64,000 bases of DNA. Origin: Bacillota bacterium (GTDB lineage Bacteria > Bacillota > Clostridia > Lachnospirales > Lachnospiraceae). Location: the NCBI GenBank assembly GCA_023398375.1, contig JAEWSH010000042.1, positions 62,001 through 126,000 on the forward strand. Reading direction: 5' to 3'. Below are positions 25,589-34,860 of this stretch, one piece after another. The notes beneath the pieces are model-generated. The model saw nothing but the letters and a program-made list of their open reading frames with translations. It ran no database searches and was not told the origin of the DNA. Numbering within the stretch: position 1 is the first letter of the stretch; every line of letters begins with the position of its first letter. The position numbers and the translations under genes were made by a program.

Positions 25589-27322
25589 ATGATTCAATAT
25601 TTTCAAAATAAATATGCAATGTCTGAAAAAGGTGCAAAAGATCTTTTGGTTTCCATTATCTGGACGGTAGTAATGGATGTCAGCTTTATGATTCCGGTAG
25701 TCCTTAGTTTTAAATTTTTAGATGAATACATGCGTTTACTTTTAGACCCTTCTGATAGCGGGAGAAGCAGCGTTCTATACTATTGCATCATGTCAGCAGC
25801 CTTTCTTCTGCTAATGTTCGTTATCGCGTATTTTCAATATGATTCTACTTACACCAAAATATATGAAGAAAGTGCCAGAAGACGAATCAGTCTGGCTGAA
25901 ACATTGAGGAAGCTGCCCCTGGCTTTTTTCGGAAAAAAGGATATTGCTGATTTAAGCGCTACCATAATGGAGGATGCCACACAGATAGAGCAGCTTTTTT
26001 CTCATGCGGTACCTCAGATCTATGCGGCAGTATTGAATGTTCTGGTCATAGGGGTCATGCTGTTCTTTTACAATTGGAAGCTTTCTCTTGCCGTATTCTG
26101 GGTAGTTCCTGTTGCGGTATTTGTATTCTGGCTGTCGAAAAAGATACAAAGTAATATGCATGCAAATCTTTACCATATCAAGCGGGATATCTCTGACAAT
26201 ATTCAGGAGAGGCTCGATTCCGCGCATGAAATAAAAGCCTATCATAGAGAAGAGGCTTTCACGAATGCTTTAAACATTAAGTTAGACAGTTACGAAAAGT
26301 ATCTGATCAAGGGAGAGCTCCTGATCGGAGCATTTCTTAACCTGTCTCATGTATTTTTAAAGCTTGGACTCCCGAGTGTAATATTATATGGTGCGTATCT
26401 CTTATCAACGGGTTCTGTTCCTGTTTTTACGTATCTAGTCTTTCTCGTTGTGACAGCGCGTATTTATAATCCGGTTATGGATACCATGAATAATTTTGCA
26501 TTGCTTATGTTTTTGAAAGTACGTATTCAGCGTATGAAAGAAATGGATGGGATGCCAAGGCAGGAGGGAAAAACGGATTTTCATCCTGAAAACTATGATA
26601 TTGAATTTAGAAACGTTGATTTTTCTTATCAGGACGGTGTACAAACATTAAAGAATGTAAGTTTTATGGCAAAGCAAGGGGAGGTGACAGCCCTTGTAGG
26701 TCCTTCGGGAGGAGGAAAGAGTACCGTTGCAAAACTTTCAGCACGGTTCTGGGATATTGATAAAGGTGTTATTACCCTGGGAGGAGTTGATATTTCACGG
26801 GTTGATCCTGAAACGCTTTTACATTATTATTCCATTGTTTTTCAGGACGTTACACTTTTTAATTCCAGCGTTATGGATAATATTCGTCTTGGGAAAAAAG
26901 ACGCATCGGAAGAAGAAGTGTTAAAAGCAGCGAAGCTTGCACAATGTGATGAATTCGTAAAAAAACTTCCACAGGGCTACCATACCTTAATCGGAGAAAA
27001 CGGGGAAAAATTATCAGGTGGGGAAAGACAGCGCATATCAATAGCCAGGGCAATGTTAAAAAATGCGCCCATTATTTTGCTTGATGAAGCTACGGCATCC
27101 CTTGATGTGGAAAATGAGAGTAAAATTCAAAGCGCGCTCAGCGCGCTTGTAAAAAATAAGACCGTATTAATTATCGCTCACCGCATGCGGACTGTTTCAG
27201 GAGCGGATAAAATTGTTGTTATAAAAAATGGAACGATTGCAGAAACAGGAACCCCTTTAGAATTAAAAGAAAAGCAGGGAATCTTTTCAATGCTTTTGAA
27301 AAAACAAGAGCATATGAATTAG
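25589..27322 (+). CDS. ABC half-transporter, YbtPQ/IrtAB-like (pair A, second)
   Basis: A 577-residue partner of the preceding protein, with six membrane helices (about 15-300), Walker A GPSGGGKST, signature LSGGERQRISI, Walker B IILLDEATASLDVENE and H-loop IIAHRM. Both nucleotide sites look catalytically complete, since each subunit has its Walker B glutamate. The RBS is GAAAGGGAG. A bidirectional hairpin (27363-27400) ends the operon. Substrate unknown; the metal-regulated context favours a chelate. Confidence 0.87.
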   Translation: MIQYFQNKYAMSEKGAKDLLVSIIWTVVMDVSFMIPVVLSFKFLDEYMRLLLDPSDSGRSSVLYYCIMSAAFLLLMFVIAYFQYDSTYTKIYEESARRRISLAETLRKLPLAFFGKKDIADLSATIMEDATQIEQLFSHAVPQIYAAVLNVLVIGVMLFFYNWKLSLAVFWVVPVAVFVFWLSKKIQSNMHANLYHIKRDISDNIQERLDSAHEIKAYHREEAFTNALNIKLDSYEKYLIKGELLIGAFLNLSHVFLKLGLPSVILYGAYLLSTGSVPVFTYLVFLVVTARIYNPVMDTMNNFALLMFLKVRIQRMKEMDGMPRQEGKTDFHPENYDIEFRNVDFSYQDGVQTLKNVSFMAKQGEVTALVGPSGGGKSTVAKLSARFWDIDKGVITLGGVDISRVDPETLLHYYSIVFQDVTLFNSSVMDNIRLGKKDASEEEVLKAAKLAQCDEFVKKLPQGYHTLIGENGEKLSGGERQRISIARAMLKNAPIILLDEATASLDVENESKIQSALSALVKNKTVLIIAHRMRTVSGADKIVVIKNGTIAETGTPLELKEKQGIFSMLLKKQEHMN

Positions 27323-27362
27323 TAGAATTCAACCCAATTCTTAGAAAATCCAACAGATGGTC

Positions 27363-27400
27363 AAAAACCTCCAGGAATCATGAGCATACTGGAGGTTTTA
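27363..27400. terminator. Bidirectional terminator between pair A and the split permease
   Basis: AAAACCTCCAG (27364-27374) pairs with CTGGAGGTTTT (27389-27399). A and T runs on the two sides serve both strands. Confidence 0.85.
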
Positions 27401-27410
27401 CCGTTATAAG

Positions 27411-27947
27411 TTAATCTATTGTTTTTGCATTTTCGTAAAGCTCGTTGACTTCTTTTTTTGATACCATTTTTGATAAAATAAATGCAATAATAATAATACC
27501 GGGGATATCTATGAGGAGTCGGGATATGGCAAATCTATTACCAAGTGCCGCCATTTCAAAAAGAAACATGGGAATTTTCGTGGTAGACCAGGCACCAATG
27601 AAAATAAGAATATTCATGAACTTTACGCCCTTTTTCATAAAGACGGAAGCAACAGGGAAGGCACCATATAGGGGACCGGCAGCAGCGGAACCGATGAAGA
27701 TGGCAAGTAATACACCCTTTAATCCAGAGCCTTCTCCCATGTATTTTACCATGGTTTCTTTTGGGACCCAGACATCAAGCAGACCAAGAAGAATAAATAT
27801 TGGAGGGATTACCAGCAACATTTCTTTCACGGAATTACCCGTTATACGAAACGCTTTTAAGCCTAATTGCCGGTTAAAGAGTGTTAATAATAGCATTGCT
27901 GCAAGTACAATGAGAAACACCCGATATCTTTTGAATATTTTTTTCAT
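27411..27947 (-). CDS. YraQ/UPF0718-like permease, C-terminal-half protein
   Basis: A 178-residue membrane protein with about five helices and the motif IGSAAAGPLYGAFPVASVFMKKG, characteristic of the DUF318/ArsP-like permease family. It corresponds to one half of the usual full-length permease; the other half is the gene immediately upstream, with no base between stop and start. Together they probably form one two-subunit transporter. Family members include organoarsenical and metal exporters, but the substrate here is unknown. They are transcribed away from a TetR gene. Confidence 0.75.
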   Translation of the reverse strand: MKKIFKRYRVFLIVLAAMLLLTLFNRQLGLKAFRITGNSVKEMLLVIPPIFILLGLLDVWVPKETMVKYMGEGSGLKGVLLAIFIGSAAAGPLYGAFPVASVFMKKGVKFMNILIFIGAWSTTKIPMFLFEMAALGNRFAISRLLIDIPGIIIIAFILSKMVSKKEVNELYENAKTID

Positions 27948-28427
27948 TTACATCACCACCATTCCAATTAAGAAAGCAACAAGAAAGGAAAAGAAAAAAG
28001 CAAGGGTATTTCTTAATATAGAGACCTTCTTGCCAAAGTACTTGATCTCAACGGGGATTGTAATAATACCCACCATCATGAGGGTTGATACAAAAGCAGC
28101 AATCTGCATATAACCTGCACCGTTTTCTAAAAGAATAGCAGCAGTTGGGAAAGCTACAAATCCAGGAATCAGGGTTACGGAGCCGATGATACCTGCCAAA
28201 ATGATGCCAAACCATCCTGATTCAGCACCGATTATTTTTGAAATCGTTTCTGGACTAAGAATAGCAAGTAAAAAGCCTGCCAGCAAAATAACGACAAGAA
28301 ATTCGGGCAGGATATTTTCAAAAGCCTTCCAGGCTTTTTTTAATGCCATCTTTGTCTTTCTCTTGTCCTTTGCAAAGGAAAGAGTCAACAGGACAAGGGC
28401 AAGACTGTAAAAGATATAGGAATCCAT
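27948..28427 (-). CDS. YraQ/UPF0718-like permease, N-terminal-half protein
   Basis: A 159-residue membrane protein with four or five helices and the motif GSVTLIPGFVAFPTAAILLENGAG, the counterpart of the motif in the adjacent protein. GGAGGTAATCC lies just before the ATG. The two half-permeases abut exactly, indicating translational coupling. The pattern of an internally repeated permease split into two genes is seen in clostridial relatives. A redox-enzyme remnant lies just upstream. Confidence 0.75.
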   Translation of the reverse strand: MDSYIFYSLALVLLTLSFAKDKRKTKMALKKAWKAFENILPEFLVVILLAGFLLAILSPETISKIIGAESGWFGIILAGIIGSVTLIPGFVAFPTAAILLENGAGYMQIAAFVSTLMMVGIITIPVEIKYFGKKVSILRNTLAFFFSFLVAFLIGMVVM

Positions 28428-28449
28428 GGGATTACCTCCTTACTTATTT

Positions 28450-28697
28450 TCGTATGACATGCGATATGACCACGGTCGAGCAGGAAACCGGAAACCTGTA
28501 TAGACTCTCTATTTTGAAAATGAATCTGTTCAACTACATCACTGCCGCCGATGGAATCAATCGTATTAGTATTGACAGGATTTACCTAAAGCACCTTGAT
28601 CTTTTCCAATTATCATTGTATCAATACCAGCGCTTGTTGTATAGAGTTCAGTTGAAATTCCTGCAGGACCATTTCCAATAATAATTATGTTTACCAT
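28450..28697 (-). pseudogene. Remnant of a thioredoxin-reductase-like FAD oxidoreductase
   Basis: On the minus strand the ATG at 28697 opens MVNIIIIGNGPAGISTELY, the Rossmann FAD-binding start of thioredoxin reductase-like enzymes (GxGPAG), continues to TMIIGKDQGALGKS and soon stops. A second frame about 28460-28575 reads SDVVEQIHFQNRES and GFLLDRGHIACH, resembling the late part of such enzymes (a GHI strand near the second FAD motif). The middle of the gene, including the redox CxxC region, is missing. It is a decayed gene with an internal deletion and a frame change. Confidence 0.65.
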
Positions 28698-28789
28698 CTT
28701 AATTACCACCTATCTGTTTGACTGTGTAGATCATAGCAATATTTCAAATGATAGTTCTGTGACGGAATCACATGGCACATAGATAACTA

Positions 28790-28818
28790 TTGACAAGATC
28801 AGTAAAAAGAAGTATATT
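28790..28818 (+). promoter_or_regulatory. Promoter of the TetR gene
   Basis: TTGACA (28790-28795) and TATATT (28813-28818) are spaced by 17 bases. The TetR dyad covers the -10 element. Confidence 0.75.
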
Positions 28819-28851
28819 CAAAACAGTGTTATGAAACACTGTTTTGAATAT
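28814..28851. promoter_or_regulatory. TetR operator (38-bp dyad)
   Basis: Perfect 16-bp arms (28814-28829 and 28836-28851; core AAAACAGTGT) surround a 6-base centre. It overlaps the -10 element and start site, consistent with autorepression. Confidence 0.85.
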
Positions 28852-28866
28852 CAAAGGAGGTGCACT

Positions 28867-29484
28867 ATGGCAAAACAAATTGAAGGAGTATATGAAAAAG
28901 TGTATGAATGTGCCCAAAAAGAGTTTTTGAGCAAAGGTTTTAAGGATGCTTCTTTACGTACCATCGCACAGGAGGCAGGCACCAGCACAGGGTCTATTTA
29001 TACCCGTTTTCATAACAAAGAAGGTCTGTTCCATGCCATTGTTTTTCCAGTAGTGGAAGAATTAAGAAACTGGTTTCTAAATGTTCAGGAATCCTTTCAC
29101 CAGAAAGATACGGATTATCAAAAGCAGAATATGTTTCAATATAGCGGAATAGGAGCCGAGGAATTAGTGTCCTATATCTATGATCATTATGATATTTTCA
29201 AACTGCTTTTAGAATGTTCGGAAGGCACTGAGTTTTCTGATTTTTTAAATCAGCTGGTAGAGATAGAGATGGAATATACAGTGAAGTATATGGAGGCTAC
29301 AGGAGATCAGGTGCTCCGAAGCGGAACTATACGTCCGGAATTTCTTCATATTGTGACCAGCGCATACTTCTCGGGAATATTTGAAATTGTGCGTCATGAC
29401 ATGAAAAGAGAAGATGGCATGCTCTATGCAAAGCAGCTCAGGGAGTTCTATTATGCTGGTTTTGCAAAAATTTATCAATGGTAA
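28867..29484 (+). CDS. TetR/AcrR-family transcriptional regulator
   Basis: A 205-residue regulator with an N-terminal HTH (FKDASLRTIAQEAGTSTGSIYTRFHNKEGLFHAI, about 22-55) and a divergent helical ligand domain. I start it at the ATG at 28867 after AAAGGAGG; an upstream ATG lies inside the operator. The dyad at 28814 implies autorepression. It may also control the divergent split permease or ABC pair B downstream, though a terminator (29511) and a separate metal-type operator (29544) sit before pair B. Ligand unknown. Confidence 0.92.
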   Translation: MAKQIEGVYEKVYECAQKEFLSKGFKDASLRTIAQEAGTSTGSIYTRFHNKEGLFHAIVFPVVEELRNWFLNVQESFHQKDTDYQKQNMFQYSGIGAEELVSYIYDHYDIFKLLLECSEGTEFSDFLNQLVEIEMEYTVKYMEATGDQVLRSGTIRPEFLHIVTSAYFSGIFEIVRHDMKREDGMLYAKQLREFYYAGFAKIYQW

Positions 29485-29510
29485 GAACCGAGGATGATAT
29501 GCCTGAAAAC

Positions 29511-29534
29511 TGCGGGGAATACCCGCAATTTTTT
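29511..29534 (+). terminator. Terminator after the TetR gene
   Basis: TGCGGG and CCCGCA form a 6-bp GC-rich stem with a 5-base loop, followed by seven T residues. Confidence 0.85.
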
Positions 29535-29543
29535 AAAACCAAA

Positions 29544-29561
29544 GGTTAGATAAAACTAACC
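29544..29561. promoter_or_regulatory. TTAG-N6-CTAA operator, copy 2
   Basis: GGTTAGATAAAACTAACC is identical over 18 bases to the site at 23652. It lies only a few bases before the AAGGAGG of the pair B gene, so a bound protein would sit at the start of the transcript or block elongation. Confidence 0.78.
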
Positions 29562-29574
29562 AAAAAGGAGGATT

Positions 29575-31326
29575 ATGAACCAAAAAAAGGAAAGTCCGCT
29601 AATGAGAATATGGGGATTGGCAAGGGCAGAACACACAAGGCTTAAGTTTTCCATTCTGCTGGCTGTTTTTGGGGTCGCTTCAGGATTTATACCATATTTC
29701 TGTGCCGGAAAAATCATTATTATGCTGCTTGGTGGGACGGCTGAAATGAAGAACTGTATCCCATGGCTTATTTTAGCATTCACAGGAAGTATTGGGAAAG
29801 TGCTGCTTACAACGTTTTCAACTGCACAGTCTCATATTGCGACCTTTGCTGTGCTGGCTGAAGTAAGAAACAAATGTATCCATAAGCTGTCGGATCTTTC
29901 TATGGGAACACTGCAAAATCAGTCGATAGGAAGATGGAAGGGTATTTTAGTAGATCAGATCGAAAGTATGGAAAAGACACTAGCTCATCTGCTTCCGGAG
30001 ATGACATCTAATATCCTTGCCCCGTTGGTGCTGTTGGCTGCTCTTTTTACGATTGACTGGCGGCTTGGACTGATTTCTATTGTGACACTGCCTGTAGGTA
30101 TGATCTTTATGATGACGACCATGAGGAGCTACCCTGTAAAATATCAGGAATCCGTGCAGATAGGAAAGGCAATGAATGATTCTATCGTAGAGTATGTAAA
30201 CGGTATTGAAGTGATTAAGGCGTTCAATCAGGGAAAAGAAGCCTATGCCGGATATGTGGATTCGGTCAATGCAAATGCGGGGTTCTTTTATAACTGGATG
30301 AAAAGTGCACAATTCGGAATGGCCTGCTACAAGAACATCAGTCCGGCCGTTCTTATTGGCGTGTTACCGTTAGGAACTGTATTCTATTTAAATGGAAGCA
30401 TAACATCTACGGCATTCATTATGGTGATGATTCTATCTATGGGAATTGTAGGACCGATCATAGCAGCATCGAACTATATCGATTCACTTGCACAGACGGG
30501 AACTATTATTGAATCCATAGAGACTATTCTAAATGCGAAAGAACAGCATCATCCGAAGGAGTATGTGAAGCTTCAGGGAACGGATATTGAAATGGATCAC
30601 GTTTCATTTTTTTATGAGGAAGAGAAGGGGAGCGTATTAAACGATGTCAGTCTGGCAATCAGGCAGGGAACCATGAATGCCTTTGTAGGACCGAGCGGGA
30701 GCGGAAAATCAACAATCACAAAATTGATTGCAGGCTTCTGGGATGTGGAAAAAGGAACTATTCACATCGGAGGAAAAGATATCAGACAGATTCCGCTTGC
30801 GCAGATATCGGACAAGATTGCTTATGTGTCACAGGACAATTTCCTGTTTGATGATACCATTCGTGAAAATATCCGTATGGGAAAAGAAAATGCGACGGAT
30901 AAAGAAGTGGAAGATGCTGCCAGAAGAGCTGGCTGTGATGAATTCATCCGAAAACTGGAGCATGGATATGAAACGAAAGCAGGCGGTGGAGGGGCACATC
31001 TTTCGGGAGGAGAAAGACAGAGAATTGCGATTGCAAGAGCTATGCTAAAGGACGCACCTATTGTAATTCTGGATGAAGCGACCGCGTATATTGATCCTGA
31101 AAATGAGGCGATCATTCAAAAAGCGATTTCCAAGCTGGTACAGGGAAAAACTTTGATCATGATAGCACACCGTTTGTCTACCATAACGGGTGCAAGTCAG
31201 ATTCTGCTGGTAGATCAGGGAACAATCAGCGCAACAGGAACCCATGAACAGTTATTAAAAGAATCTGTATTGTATCAAAAAATGTGGAATGCTCACATAG
31301 GAGTAAAGGAGAGTGAACAGGCATGA
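29575..31326 (+). CDS. ABC half-transporter, YbtPQ/IrtAB-like (pair B, first)
   Basis: A 583-residue half-transporter with six membrane helices, Walker A GPSGSGKST, signature LSGGERQRIAI, Walker B IVILDEATAYIDPENE and H-loop MIAHRL. The membrane part (GFIPYFCAGKIIIMLLG, about 35-50) is close to the first gene of pair C (LVPYYCAYRMIELFTG), pointing to duplication. It follows TTAG-N6-CTAA operator copy 2 and overlaps its partner by 4 bases. A siderophore or related chelate importer is inferred by family. Confidence 0.88.
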   Translation: MNQKKESPLMRIWGLARAEHTRLKFSILLAVFGVASGFIPYFCAGKIIIMLLGGTAEMKNCIPWLILAFTGSIGKVLLTTFSTAQSHIATFAVLAEVRNKCIHKLSDLSMGTLQNQSIGRWKGILVDQIESMEKTLAHLLPEMTSNILAPLVLLAALFTIDWRLGLISIVTLPVGMIFMMTTMRSYPVKYQESVQIGKAMNDSIVEYVNGIEVIKAFNQGKEAYAGYVDSVNANAGFFYNWMKSAQFGMACYKNISPAVLIGVLPLGTVFYLNGSITSTAFIMVMILSMGIVGPIIAASNYIDSLAQTGTIIESIETILNAKEQHHPKEYVKLQGTDIEMDHVSFFYEEEKGSVLNDVSLAIRQGTMNAFVGPSGSGKSTITKLIAGFWDVEKGTIHIGGKDIRQIPLAQISDKIAYVSQDNFLFDDTIRENIRMGKENATDKEVEDAARRAGCDEFIRKLEHGYETKAGGGGAHLSGGERQRIAIARAMLKDAPIVILDEATAYIDPENEAIIQKAISKLVQGKTLIMIAHRLSTITGASQILLVDQGTISATGTHEQLLKESVLYQKMWNAHIGVKESEQA

Positions 31327-33056
31327 TAGAAATCTTTAAGAAGATTTGGAGATTCGCAGGAGAGGAACAGAAAAATATCAAAAGATCCATCATACTGGGC
31401 TTTGTGAATGCAATCTTCCATATGATGCAGATCGGTGCTATTTTTTTGACAATTCAGGCATTGGCAGCAGGAAGGGCGGAAGCAAATATAAGCTGGTACA
31501 TTTTTATAATCATGCTGATCAGTATTGCCGGAAAAATAACGACCAATTACTTTTCTCAGCTTCAGCAGACCCATGCTGGTTATTTTATGGCGGCTAATAA
31601 GAGAGTTTATATTGGAAATAAAATGAAGCTGATACCAATGGGATTTTTCAATCAAAGCAGTCTGGGAAATATTACCGGAATCTGCACAACCGTTCTGGGA
31701 GACGTTGAGATGACGGCACCCATGGTCATGGTACTGACGTTGGGCGGTTTCATTACAACTGTAGTATTTACAATCTATATGTTGGTATTTGACTGGAGAA
31801 TGGGAGCTATTACGGCGATCGGAGTATTTCTGTTCTGTTTCATCACCTCTTCTATGGAGAAAAAATCAAGAATTACTGCACCAAAAAGACAGAAAGCGCA
31901 AGCAGAACTGGTTGAAAATATTTTGGAAACAATACAGGGAATGGGGATCGTTAAGTCCTTTAATTTGACGAAAATGGACCATAAAAAGGTGGATCGTGCC
32001 ATTGAAAGAAGCAGAGATACGAACCTTGCCATGGAAAAGCTGATTACGCCGTATAACATCATGCAGGAGGCAGTGCTTCGAATCTTCAGTATTATCATGA
32101 TAGCAGCTGCATTATGGTTCTATTTTCAGGGAACGATGGAGCTTACTTATACACTGATGTTTATTGTAGTTTCTTTTATCGTCTTTGAGCAGATAGAATC
32201 TGCCGGTCATGGAGTTGCAATTCTTCGTGTTTGCGGCAGTTCTATAGAACAGGCAAATCAAATGGATCATACTCCGGTTATGGATGCAAAGGGAAAAGAG
32301 CGGAATCCTGATATGCATGACATTATAATAGAGCATGTTGATTTTTCTTATGAACAGCGTCAGATTTTAAAAGATGTCAGTGTAAGTATGAAGGATAAGA
32401 CAATGACTGCAATTATTGGACCAAGTGGCTCCGGAAAGACAACGATCTGCAACCTCATTGCAAGATTCTGGGATGTAGATAAGGGAAGAATCTCAATCGG
32501 TGGGACGGATATACGGGAATATACATTGGAATCCCTGATGAATCAGATGAGTATGGTCTTTCAAAGTGTCTATCTATTCCAAGACACCATTGAGAATAAC
32601 ATTCGTTTCGGCAATCCGAAGGCAGCCAGACAGGAAGTGATTGCGGCGGCAAAGAAGGCCTGTTGTCATGAGTTCATTATGTCCCTGCCTCAGGATTATG
32701 ATACAGTGATCGGAGAAAACGGCTTTTCTCTTTCCGGAGGAGAGAAGCAAAGAATATCCATAGCCAGAGCAATTTTAAAGGATGCACCAATTATTATATT
32801 TGATGAGGCAACGGCTAATGTAGATCCCGAAAATGAAGCGCATTTACAGAAAGCGTTTGAGGAACTGACAAAGGATAAGACCATCATTATGATCGCGCAC
32901 CGGTTGAAAACAGTTCGTCATGCGGATCAGATATTAGTAGTTGATGAGGGACGAATTGTCCAAAAAGGAAAGCATGAAGAGTTGATTCTAGAGGATGGCA
33001 TCTATAAAAGATTTGTAAGTGAAAAGGCGGAAGCAGCTTCCTGGAGGATTTCCTAA
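31323..33056 (+). CDS. ABC half-transporter, YbtPQ/IrtAB-like (pair B, second)
   Basis: A 577-residue partner with Walker A GPSGSGKTT, signature LSGGEKQRISI, Walker B IIIFDEATANVDPENE and H-loop MIAHRL, after six membrane helices. It starts within the stop of the preceding gene (ATGA), giving fixed stoichiometry. Its closest relative in the window is the second gene of pair C (shared SMVFQ.VYLF.DTI and KKACCHEFI blocks). A long hairpin lies at the convergent junction with the ECF ATPase gene. Confidence 0.88.
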   Translation: MIEIFKKIWRFAGEEQKNIKRSIILGFVNAIFHMMQIGAIFLTIQALAAGRAEANISWYIFIIMLISIAGKITTNYFSQLQQTHAGYFMAANKRVYIGNKMKLIPMGFFNQSSLGNITGICTTVLGDVEMTAPMVMVLTLGGFITTVVFTIYMLVFDWRMGAITAIGVFLFCFITSSMEKKSRITAPKRQKAQAELVENILETIQGMGIVKSFNLTKMDHKKVDRAIERSRDTNLAMEKLITPYNIMQEAVLRIFSIIMIAAALWFYFQGTMELTYTLMFIVVSFIVFEQIESAGHGVAILRVCGSSIEQANQMDHTPVMDAKGKERNPDMHDIIIEHVDFSYEQRQILKDVSVSMKDKTMTAIIGPSGSGKTTICNLIARFWDVDKGRISIGGTDIREYTLESLMNQMSMVFQSVYLFQDTIENNIRFGNPKAARQEVIAAAKKACCHEFIMSLPQDYDTVIGENGFSLSGGEKQRISIARAILKDAPIIIFDEATANVDPENEAHLQKAFEELTKDKTIIMIAHRLKTVRHADQILVVDEGRIVQKGKHEELILEDGIYKRFVSEKAEAASWRIS

Positions 33057-33093
33057 GATAAGGATTTAAAATTGACATTTAATAACATTAGGG

Positions 33094-33135
33094 AATGAGG
33101 TAGGAACAGATCAGTTGGTCTGTTCCTGCCTCATT
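33094..33135. terminator. Hairpin at the convergent end of pair B and the ECF ATPase
   Basis: Arms of 17 bases (33094-33110 and 33119-33135, AATGAGG to CCTCATT) pair with one wobble. It includes the last codons of the minus-strand ATPase. No clear U tract follows on either strand, so termination strength is uncertain. Confidence 0.55.
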
Positions 33136-34610
33136 AAAAAGAACCGTTTTAATTTTTGGCTGGAATCATTGTTGAGATGATAAGTTTCTTTTACCCTCCC
33201 TTGCTCCAGATGAATAACATCCGTGCAGCAATGCAAAATAAGTTCCAGATCATGTGTAATGACAAATATAGTTTTTCCGGCTTTGCTCAAGTCCTTAATA
33301 CAGTCTGCCACCTTGTGCATATGCCTATAATCTAAACCGCTGGTAGGTTCGTCAAACAGAATAATGCTTTTTTCAGATGCAATCGCACTGGCAATGGCTA
33401 CACGCTGTTTTTGTCCGCCGGATAAAGCCATTGGATGTTTTTCTTTTAATGACAGTAGATCAAGACTCTTTAAAATTTCTTCCGATTGTTTTTCTTTTTC
33501 TTCGTCTGTAACGTTGATTCTATCATTCATACTAAGCAGGACTTCATCCATGACACTTTCTGTAAAGAGCTGATGATTTACATCCTGCATTATCATATAA
33601 CAATATTTTAATCCTTTTTTATTCGTGCATTTTTTACCTTCTACCTCAAGAATACCTTTGCACTTTTTTTCGAGACCACATAAACATTTTGCAAATGTGG
33701 ATTTCCCTGCTCCATTATGTCCAATAACAGCTGCAACAGCTCCTTTTTTTATCTGAATATCAGGAATTCCGATTCCATGAATTTTGTCTTTATAAGTGTA
33801 ACTCAAATCGGATAATTTAATGAAAGAAGTGCTAGGATGGTTATAACCATTTGAATAGGAAAGCTTTTCGATATTGAATGGTCGTATACCGCGTTTTTGC
33901 GATTCTGCTATACTTAAATTCCTGATTTTCCCTGTTGGGAGTTCTTCTACAATGCTGCCGTCTTTCATAAGAAGTAACCGGTCAGCCAATTCTCGTAAGA
34001 AATATAGTCGATGTTCTGCAATGATAATGGTCCTTCCTTCCTTTTTCCAGTATGCGATCATATTGCGAAGATCTTCAATTGCTGCAATATCCAGATTAGA
34101 GGAAGGTTCATCCAGAACGATAATTTCAGATTCTGCAACGGAAACACTGGCACATGCAATTTTTTGCTTTTCGCCACCGCTTAATTGAAAAATACTTCGA
34201 TCCATGATGGGCTGAAGATTAAAAGCGGACACTGTTCTTTCAATTCTTTGGGAAATTTCTGCTTTACTGATACCCTGATTTTCAGGTGCGAAAGCAAGCT
34301 CACTGGTAGTATCTACATTAAAGAACTGAGACCTTGGATTTTGGAATACACTGCCGACATATCTTGAAATCTGGTAAATAGGCTCCTTACTGATATTTTT
34401 GCCATGAATAAGGACCTCTCCGGTTAGAGTACCTTCAAAAAAGTGAGGGATCAGACCATTGATCAATCGGGTCACTGTAGTTTTTCCGCAGCCGGAACCA
34501 CCGGTAATTAATACAGTTTCTCCTTTTTGTATGGTAAGATTAACATCTTTGAGTCCATCCGATTCTTTGCCACCGCTGTATGTAAAGCACACATTCTTAA
34601 ATTCAATCAT
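33111..34610 (-). CDS. Double ATP-binding protein of an ECF-type importer (orphaned)
   Basis: A 499-residue protein with two fused ATPase domains: Walker A GGSGCGKTT and GHNGAGKST, signatures LSGGEKQKIAC and LSGGQKQRVAI, Walker B VLDEPSSNLD and LFDEPTSGLD. The ECF-specific block VFQNPRSQFFNVDTTSELAFAPENQGI binds the coupling helix of the T subunit. It is clearly homologous to the ATPase at 40425-41807. The T subunit gene upstream is reduced to a C-terminal stump and no S subunit remains, so this ATPase is orphaned unless it borrows the T/S subunits of the second module. Confidence 0.92.
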   Translation of the reverse strand: MIEFKNVCFTYSGGKESDGLKDVNLTIQKGETVLITGGSGCGKTTVTRLINGLIPHFFEGTLTGEVLIHGKNISKEPIYQISRYVGSVFQNPRSQFFNVDTTSELAFAPENQGISKAEISQRIERTVSAFNLQPIMDRSIFQLSGGEKQKIACASVSVAESEIIVLDEPSSNLDIAAIEDLRNMIAYWKKEGRTIIIAEHRLYFLRELADRLLLMKDGSIVEELPTGKIRNLSIAESQKRGIRPFNIEKLSYSNGYNHPSTSFIKLSDLSYTYKDKIHGIGIPDIQIKKGAVAAVIGHNGAGKSTFAKCLCGLEKKCKGILEVEGKKCTNKKGLKYCYMIMQDVNHQLFTESVMDEVLLSMNDRINVTDEEKEKQSEEILKSLDLLSLKEKHPMALSGGQKQRVAIASAIASEKSIILFDEPTSGLDYRHMHKVADCIKDLSKAGKTIFVITHDLELILHCCTDVIHLEQGRVKETYHLNNDSSQKLKRFFLMRQEQTN

Positions 34611-34626
34611 ATAGTAACCTTTCTCT

Positions 34627-34836
34627 CTAATTGATGATACATATTAATAGGCCGGTCAATGAAATGGAAGCGATCATGACATCTGCCGCATGAAATCCAA
34701 TCTGGCAGATGTTCGTACGTTTGATTTCATTGCCAAGCCCCTTTGTTAAAGCGGCAGCAGAAAGTTCCTCCCCGATTTTTACAACTGACATGAACATGAA
34801 ACACGTGATACATATTTTAAAATATATTAGACTACC
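34627..34836 (-). pseudogene. C-terminal stump of an ECF transporter T subunit
   Basis: The minus-strand frame about 34836-34627 reads KIGEELSAAALTKGLGNEI, KRTNICQIGFHAADV and a final membrane helix. This corresponds to the end of the T subunit at 39732-40412 (TAEELSAAAVTRGIENPIKKT), including the conserved A-x-x-x-R/K-G coupling region. The first two-thirds and any S subunit gene are missing; the YibE/F operon promoter begins just beyond. The truncation left the downstream ATPase without partners. Confidence 0.75.
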
Positions 34837-34860
34837 CTTTTAATTATTACGTTTCTGGTC

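Noticed and set aside
27445..28113. 222-codon plus-strand ORF opposite the split permease
   Set aside because: It is a mirror of two well-conserved membrane proteins on the minus strand.
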